Notes: a model not told the origin generated them from the sequence alone. Shown: positions 8,740 through 18,623, counted from the first letter of the stretch. The stretch is DNA of 64,000 bases from an uncultured Eubacteriales bacterium (GCA_951801675.1 CATONX010000001.1:62001-126000); one strand, 5' to 3'. A program made the numbers and translations.

Positions 8740-9510
8740 TTATAACCTCCGGATGTGATAGCCGCCGTCCACATTGAGAACGTCGCCGGTGGAATAGCGC
8801 AGCTTGTCGCTGATGAGGAGAGAGACCGCTCCCGCCACGTCCTCGGGCGTACCCCACCGGGCGATGGGGACCTGGCCGCTCTCGGCAAAAAAACGGTCGT
8901 ATTTCTCCGTGACCGCGGCGGTCATGTCGGTAGCGATGATGCCCGGGCGCACCTCAAAGACCCCGATGCCTTCCTCGGCCAGCCGGTCGGCAAACAGGGC
9001 GGTAACCATGGAAACCCCCGCCTTGGAGATGCAGTATTCCCCGCGGCTGACCGAGGAAACGTAAGCCGACATGGAGGAAACGTTGACGATCACGCCCCGG
9101 CGGCCCTCCACCGGCTCCTGCCCCACCATCTGCCGGGCCACCGCCTGGGTGAGAAACAGCATGCCTTTTAAGTTGATGTCCAGCACCTGGGTGAAGCTTT
9201 CCTCGGTCATGCTCAGAAGGTCCGTGCGCACCTTGGGAGCCACCCCGGCGTTGTTTACGAGAATGTCGATGCGGCCGAAGGCCTCCACCGACCCGGCCAC
9301 ATACCGCTCCCGGTCGGCCCGATCGGCCAGGCTGCCGGAGAAATAGAGAACCGGGTTTTGCCCCGCGGGCAGGTCCTTTAGAATCGGAGCGACCTTTTCT
9401 TCAGGCGAGGTGCCCAGGATGCTCACCCCGATCCCTTCCTTTAAAAGCTGCCGGGTGATGGCAAGGCCGATGCCCCGGGCCCCTCCGGTGACCAGCGCGT
9501 ATCGTTTCAT
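8740..9510 (-). CDS. SDR-family oxidoreductase (3-ketoacyl-ACP reductase-like)
   Basis: TGGARGIG, NNAGV, SMSAYVSSVSRGEYCISKAG (S-Y-K), C-terminal VLNVDGGYHI. Confidence 0.92.
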   Translation of the reverse strand: MKRYALVTGGARGIGLAITRQLLKEGIGVSILGTSPEEKVAPILKDLPAGQNPVLYFSGSLADRADRERYVAGSVEAFGRIDILVNNAGVAPKVRTDLLSMTEESFTQVLDINLKGMLFLTQAVARQMVGQEPVEGRRGVIVNVSSMSAYVSSVSRGEYCISKAGVSMVTALFADRLAEEGIGVFEVRPGIIATDMTAAVTEKYDRFFAESGQVPIARWGTPEDVAGAVSLLISDKLRYSTGDVLNVDGGYHIRRL

Positions 9511-9734
9511 ATACACGTCCCTCCAAACGGATAGCGGCGCAAAAGCCGCATGAATACCTTTAGGATAAGCGTTTCGCACCCGTGCGTCAATGTCCCATTC
9601 CGGGCCCGGTGAAGAAAAAACGCAGAAAAATCCCCGAAAAGACCGTACAAGAACGCAAAAATATAGTATAATGGCTTGCGAGAAGAAAAAGCGGGGGTTC
9701 CCCGCAAATTTACCAATATGCAGGAGGATGTTCT

Positions 9735-10925
9735 ATGCAGCGTATGATCGGAACCCAGGCGCGGGGAATTCGCGCGCCGATTATCCGGGAAGGGGACGAC
9801 CTGGCGTCCATTGTGGTGGAGTCGGTTTGCAGCGCGGCCCAGGCGGAGGGCTTTTCCCTTCGGGACCGGGACGTGGTGGGTATCACCGAGGCGGTTGTCG
9901 CCCGGGCCCAGGGCAACTACGCGTCGGTGGACGCCATTGCCGCGGACGTGAAAGCGAAGTTCCCGGGCGGGGAAATCGGTGTGATTTTCCCCATTCTCAG
10001 CCGCAACCGGTTCGCCATCTGCCTGCGCGGCATCGCCAGAGGGGCGAAAAAGATCATCCTTCAGCTGAGCTACCCGGCCGACGAGGTGGGCAACCATCTC
10101 ATCAGCGAGGACGACTTGGACCGTTGTGGTGTAGACCCGTTTCAGGACGTGCTTGATGAGAAAGCCTACCGGGAGCATTTCGGTTACCAGCTCCATCCCT
10201 TTACCGGGGTGGACTATGTGGAGTACTACACCTCCCTCATCCGGGAGGAAGGGGCCGAGGTACAGGTGATTTTCGCCAATTCTCCCTGTGCCGTCCTTGC
10301 CTATACCAAAGATGTGCTGGCCTGTGACATTCACACCCGCGCCCGCACCAAGCGGCTTTTGAAGGCGGCGGGAGCCAACACCGTCTACGCTCTGGACGAC
10401 CTGATGACCGCGCCGGTTAACGGCAGCGGCTGCAACGAGCAATACGGCCTCTTAGGGTCCAACAAGGCCACCGAGCAGAGCGTCAAGCTGTTCCCGCGGG
10501 ACTGCCAGGCGTTTGTTCATGCTGTGCAGGATGGATTTCTTAAAGAAACCGGCAAGCACATCGAAGTGATGGTATACGGCGACGGGGCGTTCAAGGACCC
10601 GGTGGGAAAAATCTGGGAGCTGGCGGACCCGGTGGTTTCCCCGGCTTACACCGCCGGCCTTTCCGGCACCCCCAACGAGCTCAAGCTCAAGTACCTGGCG
10701 GACAACCAGTTCGCTCATTTGAAGGGCGAGGAGCTGCGGGAGGCCATCGCTGCCTCCATCCGCCAGAAGGATAAGGATTTGAAGGGCCGCATGGAAACCC
10801 AGGGCACCACCCCCCGCAGGCTCACCGATCTGCTGGGCTCCTTGTGTGACTTAACCTCCGGCAGCGGGGACAAGGGAACCCCCATCGTGCTGGTACAGGG
10901 ATATTTCGACAGCTACGCCGACTAA
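9735..10925 (+). CDS. CofE-like protein (coenzyme F420-0:L-glutamate ligase family)
   Basis: GIRAPIIREGDDLASIVVES, RDRDVVGITEAVVARAQGN, VMVYGDGAFKDPVGKIWELADPVVSPAYTAGL; strong RBS. Confidence 0.8.
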   Translation: MQRMIGTQARGIRAPIIREGDDLASIVVESVCSAAQAEGFSLRDRDVVGITEAVVARAQGNYASVDAIAADVKAKFPGGEIGVIFPILSRNRFAICLRGIARGAKKIILQLSYPADEVGNHLISEDDLDRCGVDPFQDVLDEKAYREHFGYQLHPFTGVDYVEYYTSLIREEGAEVQVIFANSPCAVLAYTKDVLACDIHTRARTKRLLKAAGANTVYALDDLMTAPVNGSGCNEQYGLLGSNKATEQSVKLFPRDCQAFVHAVQDGFLKETGKHIEVMVYGDGAFKDPVGKIWELADPVVSPAYTAGLSGTPNELKLKYLADNQFAHLKGEELREAIAASIRQKDKDLKGRMETQGTTPRRLTDLLGSLCDLTSGSGDKGTPIVLVQGYFDSYAD

Positions 10926-10950
10926 AGAGCTTTTGTACTTAAAGAAAAAA

Positions 10951-10985
10951 CGCGCGCCGATTTTTCATTCGGCGCGCGTTTTGTT
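10951..10985 (+). terminator. Rho-independent terminator
   Basis: CGCGCGCCGA...TCGGCGCGCG followed by TTTTG. Confidence 0.8.
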
Positions 10986-11106
10986 GTGTGGGTGACAAAG
11001 GATTGGATGATAGCAATGAATTGAATGGAAAGGGAAGCGAAACCGGCCGCTTAGAGGAGGCGTAATATAGGAGAAATGCTCCTAGAAAGCCCTTTCTTTT
11101 CATTGA

Positions 11107-12699
11107 TTATGCGCCCAGTTCCACCCGCTTGGTGGCCACATGGTCGGCAAACACGGCGTCATGCTCCACAAAGAGGATGGTGGGCTTACAGGTGAGCAGC
11201 AGCTCCTCGAGCTGGACGCGGGAAAGAATGTCGATAAAGTTGAGCGGTTCGTCCCACAGGTAAAGATGGGCAGGTTTCGAAAGGCTGGCGGCCAGCAGCA
11301 CCTTTTTCTTCTGCCCCGCGCTCAGTTCCTCCAAGCGCTTTTCAAACTGGACGCGGGAAAAGTCCAGCTTTCGCAGAATCGCTTTGAAAAGGGGTTCGTC
11401 GAGAGAGCGGGCGAGAAGGAATTCCCGCAGAGAACCCGACAAAAACGAAGTGTCTTGGGGGACATACGAGAGAGTCAGCCCGCTTGCAAGGCGGCAGGTG
11501 CCCTCACAGGGGAGCGGCTCTCCCAGCAGAAGCTTGAGCAGGCTGGATTTCCCGCAGCCGTTGGGTCCCACAAGCGCCACCCGGTCCCCCGCCTCGATGG
11601 TGAAGCTGAGACGGTCGAACACGGTATGATCGCCAAAACGCAGCGATAGGCCGTTTGCTTCCAAAAGCCGGGACTTTGGCGGCTTTAAGGTGACGATTTT
11701 AAGCGCTTCTTTTGTCTCCAGGTCTTTGAGCAGGGTTTCCTTTTCCTCGGCCGCTTTTGTAAGCCGCTGCTCGGCCGCTTTGGCCCGCTTCATCAGTTTC
11801 GCCGATTTGTGGCCCAAGTACCCCCGGTCGGGGCGCAGGCCGGAATTGCGCGAACCGATTTTCTCCTTTTCCACCCGGCCCGACCAGTCCGCGCTGCGGG
11901 TCGCCGCCTCGTTTAACCGGCGAATGTCCTTTTGCAGCCGTTGGCTCTGGACCGCCTCAAATTGCTCGAGTCGGTTGCGATTTTCTTCCCAAACGTCGTA
12001 GTTTCCCTTTTGCAGGGTGATGGTGGCCCGGTTTAGGGACAGGATATGGTCCACTGCTTGGTTTAAGACCGCCCGGTCATGGGAAACCAGGAGAAAGCCG
12101 GATTTTGCATGCAGGTATTGGGCTACCGCCTGGCGGCCCTGGGCGTCCAGATGGTTGGTGGGCTCGTCGATGAGCAAAAACCGGTTTTTGCGCAGAAAGA
12201 GGGCGGCCAGCAAAAGCTTGGTTTGCTCGCCGAAACTTAGGGTATCGAAGGGGCGGGCGAGGGCATCTGAAGAAATTTGCAGCTTATTTGCCTCCCGCTC
12301 CAAACGCTCGTCGATTCCGTATCCGTCGATGGCTTCGTACTGCTCGAGCACCTCGCCGTACCGATTGAGCGCGTCCAAAGAGCCGTCTGTCAAAAGCGCC
12401 TCCATCTGTGCCTCCCACTTGGCGAAGGGAGCTACCGCCTCCCGCGCCACCTGCAAAGCGGGACGGCCCGGGTCCTCTACCTCAAAAGGAAAATAATCAA
12501 AAGGAACCGGAGACGAAATCTGTCCCCGATACGGGTGCTTTCCCATCAAAAGGTTTAAAAAAGTGGTCTTCCCCCGGCCGTTTCGGCCGATGAGTCCCAG
12601 CCGCCAGTCGGTGCTCAGCTGCAGGGAAAGATGGGAGAAGATGTCTTCTGCGTTGGTGTCGTAAGAAAAAGTAAGGTCTTCTATGGTGATGATTGCCAT
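11107..12699 (-). CDS. ABC-F family ATPase, Lsa-like ribosomal protection type
   Basis: Two ABC domains (GLIGRNGRGKTTFLNLLMG; LVGPNGCGKSSLLKLLLGE), signatures LSFGEQ and LSAGQKKKV, an inter-domain linker and no TM segments; resembles Lsa proteins in overall sequence. Confidence 0.9.
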   Translation of the reverse strand: MAIITIEDLTFSYDTNAEDIFSHLSLQLSTDWRLGLIGRNGRGKTTFLNLLMGKHPYRGQISSPVPFDYFPFEVEDPGRPALQVAREAVAPFAKWEAQMEALLTDGSLDALNRYGEVLEQYEAIDGYGIDERLEREANKLQISSDALARPFDTLSFGEQTKLLLAALFLRKNRFLLIDEPTNHLDAQGRQAVAQYLHAKSGFLLVSHDRAVLNQAVDHILSLNRATITLQKGNYDVWEENRNRLEQFEAVQSQRLQKDIRRLNEAATRSADWSGRVEKEKIGSRNSGLRPDRGYLGHKSAKLMKRAKAAEQRLTKAAEEKETLLKDLETKEALKIVTLKPPKSRLLEANGLSLRFGDHTVFDRLSFTIEAGDRVALVGPNGCGKSSLLKLLLGEPLPCEGTCRLASGLTLSYVPQDTSFLSGSLREFLLARSLDEPLFKAILRKLDFSRVQFEKRLEELSAGQKKKVLLAASLSKPAHLYLWDEPLNFIDILSRVQLEELLLTCKPTILFVEHDAVFADHVATKRVELGA

Positions 12700-12715
12700 G
12701 GAGCATTCCCTCCCG

Positions 12716-12756
12716 TACAAACAAAATAGCCGCAGGAAAGAAACCTTTCCCGCGGC
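12716..12756 (-). terminator. Leader terminator (attenuator) immediately upstream of the ABC-F gene
   Basis: Minus strand GCCGCGGGAAAG-GTTT-CTTTCCTGCGGC then TATTTTGTTTG, about 23 nt before the ATG. Confidence 0.7.
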
Positions 12757-13062
12757 CAGATAACCATACGAAAGAGAACGCGACCAGGTTTACACCCATG
12801 GACGCGCAGCAAAATCGAAGAAATAAGGGCAATCAAACGCATCGGGACATCTTTCCTGCTTATGGCGCCAAAAACCACACCGCCTTTTCGGCAGCGAAGT
12901 GTTTGACTTTACTCCAAACTAGCAAGAAAAATGACGCAAGCCCGATCTTCCCCTTTCTATAAAAAACTGGGGCCAGTATAGCACGCCCGGCCTTTCCCTG
13001 TCAACCGCGAAAAGCCGGGATTTTTTTGCCGGTGTCCTTACCGCCCGAGACTGGCGGCCCGC

Positions 13063-14400
13063 TTATATGTGCTCTGCCACCTGCCGGGAGCTTGCTGGGG
13101 GCTTTCCCTCCCGCCCGGCCCGATAGATGGGCAGGTAAACCTCTTTGTCGCGGATGACGCAGCCGGAGGTTCCGCCGTCGCGCATGATTTCGGTGCATTT
13201 GCTGCAGGCGATGCAGCACTTTTCCCGTTTCATGCCTCCCTGCTCCAGCAGATCCGCCGCAAAGTCCGGATAGGCGAGGGCCTGCCGGCCAAATCCGGCC
13301 AGGTCGAACCAGCCGTCCTTTACGCCGCCGGCCGCCGCCAGCGAGCCAAATTCCCGCAGCCAGCTCAGCGCGCTGCACAAAAAGGCCGTATCCGGGCAGG
13401 CTTCCTTCAATTCCTTCACCGCCGCGAGCATCTTGCCCACGTAAACGAGGGGATGCACCGGCGGGCGGTAAAACCCGATGTCATACGGGCGGTTGACGTG
13501 GGGGTTATAGTAGGGGTTCCCGGCGGTGACGTCGATGAGCTCCACTCCCAGAGCGCGCAGCCGCCGCACCAGCTCCTTGGTCTCGGTCAAGTCAGGGGTG
13601 CGGAAGTCCTCTTTTTTCACACCGAAGCCATAAGGGTCCGGAATTTCATCAAAGGCGTTGAGACGCACTGTGACCGGGATTCCCGCTTCCTCCTTGACCC
13701 GGCGCACCGTGGTCAGCAGCATCCGGCTGCGGCCTTCAAAGTCCCCGCCGTACTTGCCCGGCCGGGTTTTCGCCCCCATCAGCTCGGCAAACAAATATCC
13801 GTGGCAGCATTTTACGTCCACCGCGTCAAACCCTGCCTCCTTCGCCCGCCTGGCCCCTTCCACAAAGGCGTCCTGCAAGGCGTCCAGCTCCTCGTCGGTG
13901 ATGACCTTATAGGTCTGCTCCGGCCGGTCCAAGTAAGGGCTTTTCGCCGCAATGACGGGCTGGGGCTTGGAATACCGTCCCGAATGGGTCAGCTGCAGCA
14001 CCGTAAAAGGAACCGGATGCCCCGCTTCCTTAGCGGTTTTCGCAATCTGCGCCTGCAAGGCGGCCATGGCCCCGACCGTATCCCGGTTGATGCAAAGCTG
14101 GCGGGGATTCGCCCGCCCGTTCGGGTCCACCGCCGCCGCTTCCAGCCAGATGAGGCCCGCGCCTCCCGCGGCGAACCGGCGGTACCGGCGCAGGGTCAGC
14201 TCGCCCGGGCGGCCGTCCTTTGTGCCGTCGCAGCCTTCCATAGGCTGGATGCATAGACGGTTTGCAATCTCCTTGCCGTAGACCGCCAGCGGCGCCTTAA
14301 GAGGGGACAGGTCCTTAGAAAGAGGAAGCGTTACCCCGCAGGCCTTGCAGGCAGCGGTCAGCTCCTCCAGAGTATGATAGGAAAAAGGCTGGTGCTCCAT
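13063..14400 (-). CDS. NADH:flavin oxidoreductase (Old Yellow Enzyme family)
   Basis: NRLCIQPMEGCDG, LQLTHSGRYS, FDAVDVKCCHGYLFAELMGAKTRPGKYGGDFEGRSR, C-terminal CIACSKC. Confidence 0.9.
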   Translation of the reverse strand: MEHQPFSYHTLEELTAACKACGVTLPLSKDLSPLKAPLAVYGKEIANRLCIQPMEGCDGTKDGRPGELTLRRYRRFAAGGAGLIWLEAAAVDPNGRANPRQLCINRDTVGAMAALQAQIAKTAKEAGHPVPFTVLQLTHSGRYSKPQPVIAAKSPYLDRPEQTYKVITDEELDALQDAFVEGARRAKEAGFDAVDVKCCHGYLFAELMGAKTRPGKYGGDFEGRSRMLLTTVRRVKEEAGIPVTVRLNAFDEIPDPYGFGVKKEDFRTPDLTETKELVRRLRALGVELIDVTAGNPYYNPHVNRPYDIGFYRPPVHPLVYVGKMLAAVKELKEACPDTAFLCSALSWLREFGSLAAAGGVKDGWFDLAGFGRQALAYPDFAADLLEQGGMKREKCCIACSKCTEIMRDGGTSGCVIRDKEVYLPIYRAGREGKPPASSRQVAEHI

Positions 14401-14430
14401 AAAAACCTCCTCGGTTGTGTTTGAAAGGCG

Positions 14431-15360
14431 TCAGCTCTCTTTGCGCTTGCAGGCAAAGCAGAGCCAGCCGCCGTCTTCCATCCGGTCTACCACCACAAAG
14501 CCGTTTTTCTCGAACGCGGCGAGCACGTCTGGCTCCCGCGTGTCGATGATGCCAGAGGTGATCCACACGCCGCCGTCCGCCAGGTGCCCGGCGATGGAGG
14601 AGGACAGGGAGATGATCGCGTCGGCCACGATGTTGGAGGCGACCACGGCGAACCTCCCCTGCACCTGCGTCACCAAGTCTCCCGCCAGCGCTGTGAAGGC
14701 AGGGGGCTCCATGCCGTTTATCCGCCCGTTCTCCGCCGCCGTTTTCACCGCTAAGGGGTCGATGTCCACCCCCACGGCCCTCGACGCGCCCAGCAGCAGC
14801 CCCGCGATGGATAAAATCCCGCTGCCGCAGCCCACGTCCAGCAGTTCACAACCGGGGGTAATCACCCGCTCGAGCATGGCGAGGCAAAGACGGGTGGTGT
14901 TGTGCCCGCCGGTGCCGAAGGCGGCGCCCGGGTCGATGCGCAGCACCTTGCGGCCCTTCGCGTCGGGCACGTCCTCCCAGAGCGGGCAGATGAGCAGCCG
15001 TTCTCCCACCATTAGGGGCTTGAAATACTGCTTCCAGTTGTTGGCCCAGTCCTCCTCCCGGATGGCCGCGGTGTTGAGCGTGTGGGGGATTTTCTCCGCC
15101 GTGTACCGTTCGGTGAGAAACGAGAGGGCTTCGGCGGGATTCGCCTCCGGGGACAGGTAGATGTGTACGATCGAATGGGTCCGGTCCTTTCGGAGCAGGT
15201 CCTCGTCGATGAGGTCAATGTGGGCGATTTCCCGGGCCCCTTCCTCTAAGTCGGAATAATCCTCCAGGTAAAGCCCGTAGGGTACCGTCATCTGCGCAAT
15301 GTCCGCCGCCGCGTCGGTAAACTTGGTGGGGACTGTAATGGTGACTTCCGTCCATTCCAT
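14431..15360 (-). CDS. prmA: Ribosomal protein L11 methyltransferase
   Basis: MEWTEVTITV start, DPGAAFGTGGHNTTRLCL, LLDVGCGSGILSIAG. Confidence 0.94.
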   Translation of the reverse strand: MEWTEVTITVPTKFTDAAADIAQMTVPYGLYLEDYSDLEEGAREIAHIDLIDEDLLRKDRTHSIVHIYLSPEANPAEALSFLTERYTAEKIPHTLNTAAIREEDWANNWKQYFKPLMVGERLLICPLWEDVPDAKGRKVLRIDPGAAFGTGGHNTTRLCLAMLERVITPGCELLDVGCGSGILSIAGLLLGASRAVGVDIDPLAVKTAAENGRINGMEPPAFTALAGDLVTQVQGRFAVVASNIVADAIISLSSSIAGHLADGGVWITSGIIDTREPDVLAAFEKNGFVVVDRMEDGGWLCFACKRKES

Positions 15361-15377
15361 AAAAACGACTCCTTTTC

Positions 15378-16121
15378 TTACGGCTGCACGCCGTAGCGCC
15401 AAAATTCCTCTTCGGTGCCGCAAAACACGTTGAGGTCGATGAAGTTCTCTTTTCCCTGATAGCCGGAGAGACGGCCCTTGTCCGAATACTGCCAGAAGGC
15501 ATAGGCCCGCCCGTCCGGCAGAGACGGGGTGAAAAACACGTCCCGAATCCAAATGTCATAGCCCTCATAGCCGCCGGACAGATACCGCTTGTAGACCTTC
15601 CCGGTGGAATAGAGGATGGGCTTGACCCCATAGTGTTCGGTAAGCCGGGTGAGCAAGGGAACCAACTGGGCCTCCACTTCCTCCCGGGACGGCGGGTTTT
15701 GCTCCTTATCCCCGTAAAACTCCACATCCACCACCGGCGGCAGGTCGCCCTGCCGCTTGGGAACGGTTTCTATGAAATGGGCCGCCTGAGCTTCCCCGGA
15801 GCTATCAAAGCTGAAGAAGTGATAAGCACCCACCCGCAGGCCGCACGAGCGGGCTTCCTCCCAGTTCTCTCTAAAGCGCGCGTCGGTAAAGGAGCTGCCT
15901 TCGGTGGCCTTCACAAAGGCAAAGGAAAGGTCCTGCCCGGCAAGAACCGGCCAGTCGATTTCCCCCTGATGGGCGGACACGTCCACCCCCCGCACGGGAA
16001 ACTGCTCTTTGGACGGGCGGTTTGGGACCAAAAGCCCCTCCTGCCATAGAAGAAAGCAGACCACCCCTGCCGCCAGCAAAACGGCCGCGCTTACGGCGGC
16101 GATGAAGAAACCCTTTCGCAT
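15378..16121 (-). CDS. GH25 lysozyme-like muramidase, membrane-anchored
   Basis: N-terminal TM then RGVDVSAHQGEIDWPVLAGQDLSFAFVKATEG...DVEFYGDK (GH25). Confidence 0.92.
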   Translation of the reverse strand: MRKGFFIAAVSAAVLLAAGVVCFLLWQEGLLVPNRPSKEQFPVRGVDVSAHQGEIDWPVLAGQDLSFAFVKATEGSSFTDARFRENWEEARSCGLRVGAYHFFSFDSSGEAQAAHFIETVPKRQGDLPPVVDVEFYGDKEQNPPSREEVEAQLVPLLTRLTEHYGVKPILYSTGKVYKRYLSGGYEGYDIWIRDVFFTPSLPDGRAYAFWQYSDKGRLSGYQGKENFIDLNVFCGTEEEFWRYGVQP

Positions 16122-16313
16122 CCGGTCACTTCCTCTCGGCTCCCTGCTCTGCGGGAAATTCACTGCACTTATCATACCATTTTGTACCGGGTTTCTCAAC
16201 CATGTCCTTTTCGCGAAATTCGCCTTTCTTTTCGTCTGATTGCCTCTTGCGGCGCATACCCTTAAGTGGAGCAGTTATTTCACCGCTGCAAATCCAAAGA
16301 AGGGGAGACTGCC

Positions 16314-17216
16314 ATGCAATCGATTGTAACGAATCATCCGCCGGTTCATCAAACCGTACGCAACTACATCAACACCCTCCACGCCACCTATCCGTTTCTC
16401 GAGGAACTGCCCTCCGGCCGCAGCGTCTTAGGCCGGGAAATCTTCTGCCTGACCATGGGCAAAGCAAAGGACAAGGTGCTCTATGTCGCCGGTACCCACG
16501 GAAGCGAATGGCTCACCTGTATGGTGCTGCTGCGTTTTCTCGAGCGGCTGTGCGAAGCCTACCAGGACGGAGGTACCATCGCCGGAGTGGACGTGCGCAC
16601 CGCCCTGCTGGGCCGGGGCCTGGCCTTTGTGCCTTGTTTAAACCCGGACGGGGTGGAAATCGCCCTGCGCGGGTACGACGGAGCGTTGCGAAATTCCTCC
16701 TTGGTGCGCAAGCTAAGCGGCGGGGATACCCGCTGCTGGCAGGCAAATGCCCGGGGCGTGGACTTAAACCACAACTTCGATGCTGGCTGGAAAGAGCTGC
16801 GAAAGCTCGAACGGGAACAGGGCATCTTCGGTCCTGCCTGCCGTCAGTTCGGCGGCAGCTGCCCGGAAAGCGAACCGGAAACCTGGTGGCTGGCAAAGCT
16901 CTGTCGTGCCCAGCGCTTCCGCCATGCCCTGACGCTGCACAGCCAGGGGGAGGTCATCTACTGGCGGTACGGGGAGCGCACTCCAGAACGTGCCCGTATG
17001 ATGGCAAACGTGCTCGCCTCCGCCAGCGGCTACACCCTCGACGATCCGGACGGCCTGGCCTCCTACGGAGGCTTTAAGGATTGGTTCATCGACGCGTTCG
17101 GCCGCCCGGCCTTTACCATTGAACTGGGGTACGGGGAAAACCCGCTGCCCCTCTCCGATTTCGAGCCGGTCTACAACCGGGTGGAGGAAATGCTGCTTCT
17201 GGCGGCCATGATGTAA
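16314..17216 (+). CDS. M14-family zinc carboxypeptidase
   Basis: GTHGSEW (zinc HxxE), GVDLNHNFDAGW, TLHSQGEVIYWRYG, FTIELGYGENPLP. Confidence 0.92.
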   Translation: MQSIVTNHPPVHQTVRNYINTLHATYPFLEELPSGRSVLGREIFCLTMGKAKDKVLYVAGTHGSEWLTCMVLLRFLERLCEAYQDGGTIAGVDVRTALLGRGLAFVPCLNPDGVEIALRGYDGALRNSSLVRKLSGGDTRCWQANARGVDLNHNFDAGWKELRKLEREQGIFGPACRQFGGSCPESEPETWWLAKLCRAQRFRHALTLHSQGEVIYWRYGERTPERARMMANVLASASGYTLDDPDGLASYGGFKDWFIDAFGRPAFTIELGYGENPLPLSDFEPVYNRVEEMLLLAAMM

Positions 17217-17317
17217 GGGAAAGCTTTTCACGCGTTTGGATATCATCCGCCTATTTTAGGCGATGTTACCAGAAAAGGCGACAAGATCGCATTCCTTTTG
17301 CGTAAGAGGGAACAATC

Positions 17318-17361
17318 GTTACAAAACTGTAACTTGCACATAGGGGGATTCGCGGTAAAAT
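17318..17361 (+). promoter_or_regulatory. Palindromic operator-like site plus promoter of lipoprotein gene
   Basis: GTTACAAAACTGTAAC (17318-17333) abutting -35 TTGCAC (17334-17339), 16-bp spacer, -10 TAAAAT (17356-17361). Confidence 0.6.
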
Positions 17362-17441
17362 AAAGAAAGTATTTTACCCAAGACAGGAAGCGGAATGGTT
17401 GCCGCGTTCCTATGGAGAGGAAAACTGCCGGGAGGTTTCAA

Positions 17442-18146
17442 ATGAAGGGATATTCCAAAGCAATCGCGTTGCTTTTGTGTGTCATATTGGCGCTGGCGGG
17501 CCTGTCCGCCTGCAGCAAGCCAGAGCCGGGCGTTTCCTCCGGACCGTCGGGAGAGTCGTCCCTGTCGGGCACCTCCGCGCTGACGGTGAGCAACACCGGC
17601 GCCGGCGAGGAAGTTCCCGCTCCGCCCACCATTGATACGGCGGGAGCGCTGATGGAGCATGACCAGGAGCTGCTTGACGACATTCAGAACTTTGTCAATT
17701 CCACCTATATTGCGGGGAGCAGCTTTGAAAACGATACGCTGCCCGATTCGCGCATGGCTCTTTCGGGTATGTTTTTGTGCCGGGATATGAAGGAGCTTTC
17801 CTATACCGACGACGGACTCGTGAGCATCGACGCGGTTTATTTCGACAAGGCGGTGCTTGATTACTTCGGCCAGCCCATCCGCGACACCTCTACGCTGACC
17901 GATTTTATGCCCACCTATCAGGACGGGAAATACTACTGGTACCCCACGGGGATGGATTCCTTCTATCAGTTTACAGCCCAGCGTGCCTATGACCTGTCCG
18001 GCGGTTACATCCGGGTGGAAGGCAAGGCCCAGCAGATGAAGATGGGGGAAAGCGAGCCGGCAGACGAAATGGAGTGCATCGTCATTGTCCTGCAAAAGCC
18101 GGAGTCTCCTTATGGGTACAATATGATTGCACAGAAATGCAAGTAA
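17442..18146 (+). CDS. Putative secreted lipoprotein
   Basis: Signal peptide with lipobox LSAC (MKGYSKAIALLLCVILALAGLSACSKP); no family recognised. Confidence 0.8.
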   Translation: MKGYSKAIALLLCVILALAGLSACSKPEPGVSSGPSGESSLSGTSALTVSNTGAGEEVPAPPTIDTAGALMEHDQELLDDIQNFVNSTYIAGSSFENDTLPDSRMALSGMFLCRDMKELSYTDDGLVSIDAVYFDKAVLDYFGQPIRDTSTLTDFMPTYQDGKYYWYPTGMDSFYQFTAQRAYDLSGGYIRVEGKAQQMKMGESEPADEMECIVIVLQKPESPYGYNMIAQKCK

Positions 18147-18156
18147 GAAAATCGCA

Positions 18157-18199
18157 AACGCCCGTGAGACAGCATGACGCTGCCCCACGGGCGTTTTTT
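18157..18199 (+). terminator. Rho-independent terminator
   Basis: CGCCCGTG...CACGGGCG followed by TTTTTT. Confidence 0.85.
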
Positions 18200-18593
18200 A
18201 TGCACGGTGCAAGAAGGGAGAGCTTTCCGGCAGAGAACGTTGTTTTGGATATAGGGCGTGGATATCGTGAAAGAAAAACCGGACGAAGGGAGCAAAGGAA
18301 CCGGACGATGCGCCGCCGGGCGGTTTAAACAGGCTGGCCGCCATACTCGCACCCAGCGGCCGCGTTTGCAGCCTCATGCCGCCCAGACCAAGCCTGCCGC
18401 GTCGAAGTCCACCGTGGGGTACCGTCAAAGGAAAGGCACCGATACCTTGTTCTTTATCCCGCCGCTTGGAAAGAAGACCTTTCGTCCCGCCGCTTACCGC
18501 CATAGAAGGTTTGGGCGTTTGCTCCGGGAACCCGGCGCGGACTGTCCGGCGAATAGATCGTGAGGATGGCGCACCAGGCGAAAAACAGAAAGA

Positions 18594-18623
18594 GAGCCGC
18601 AAGCTTTATAAAGCTTGCGGCTC
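18594..18623 (-). terminator. Rho-independent terminator (palindrome)
   Basis: GAGCCGCAAGCTTTATAAAGCTTGCGGCTC downstream of the minus-strand G5/3D gene. Confidence 0.75.

Noticed and set aside
7434-8777. 447-aa plus-strand ORF
   Set aside because: Antisense to the FAD oxidoreductase; no recognisable motif.
13069-14256. 395-aa plus-strand ORF
   Set aside because: Antisense shadow of the OYE-family gene.
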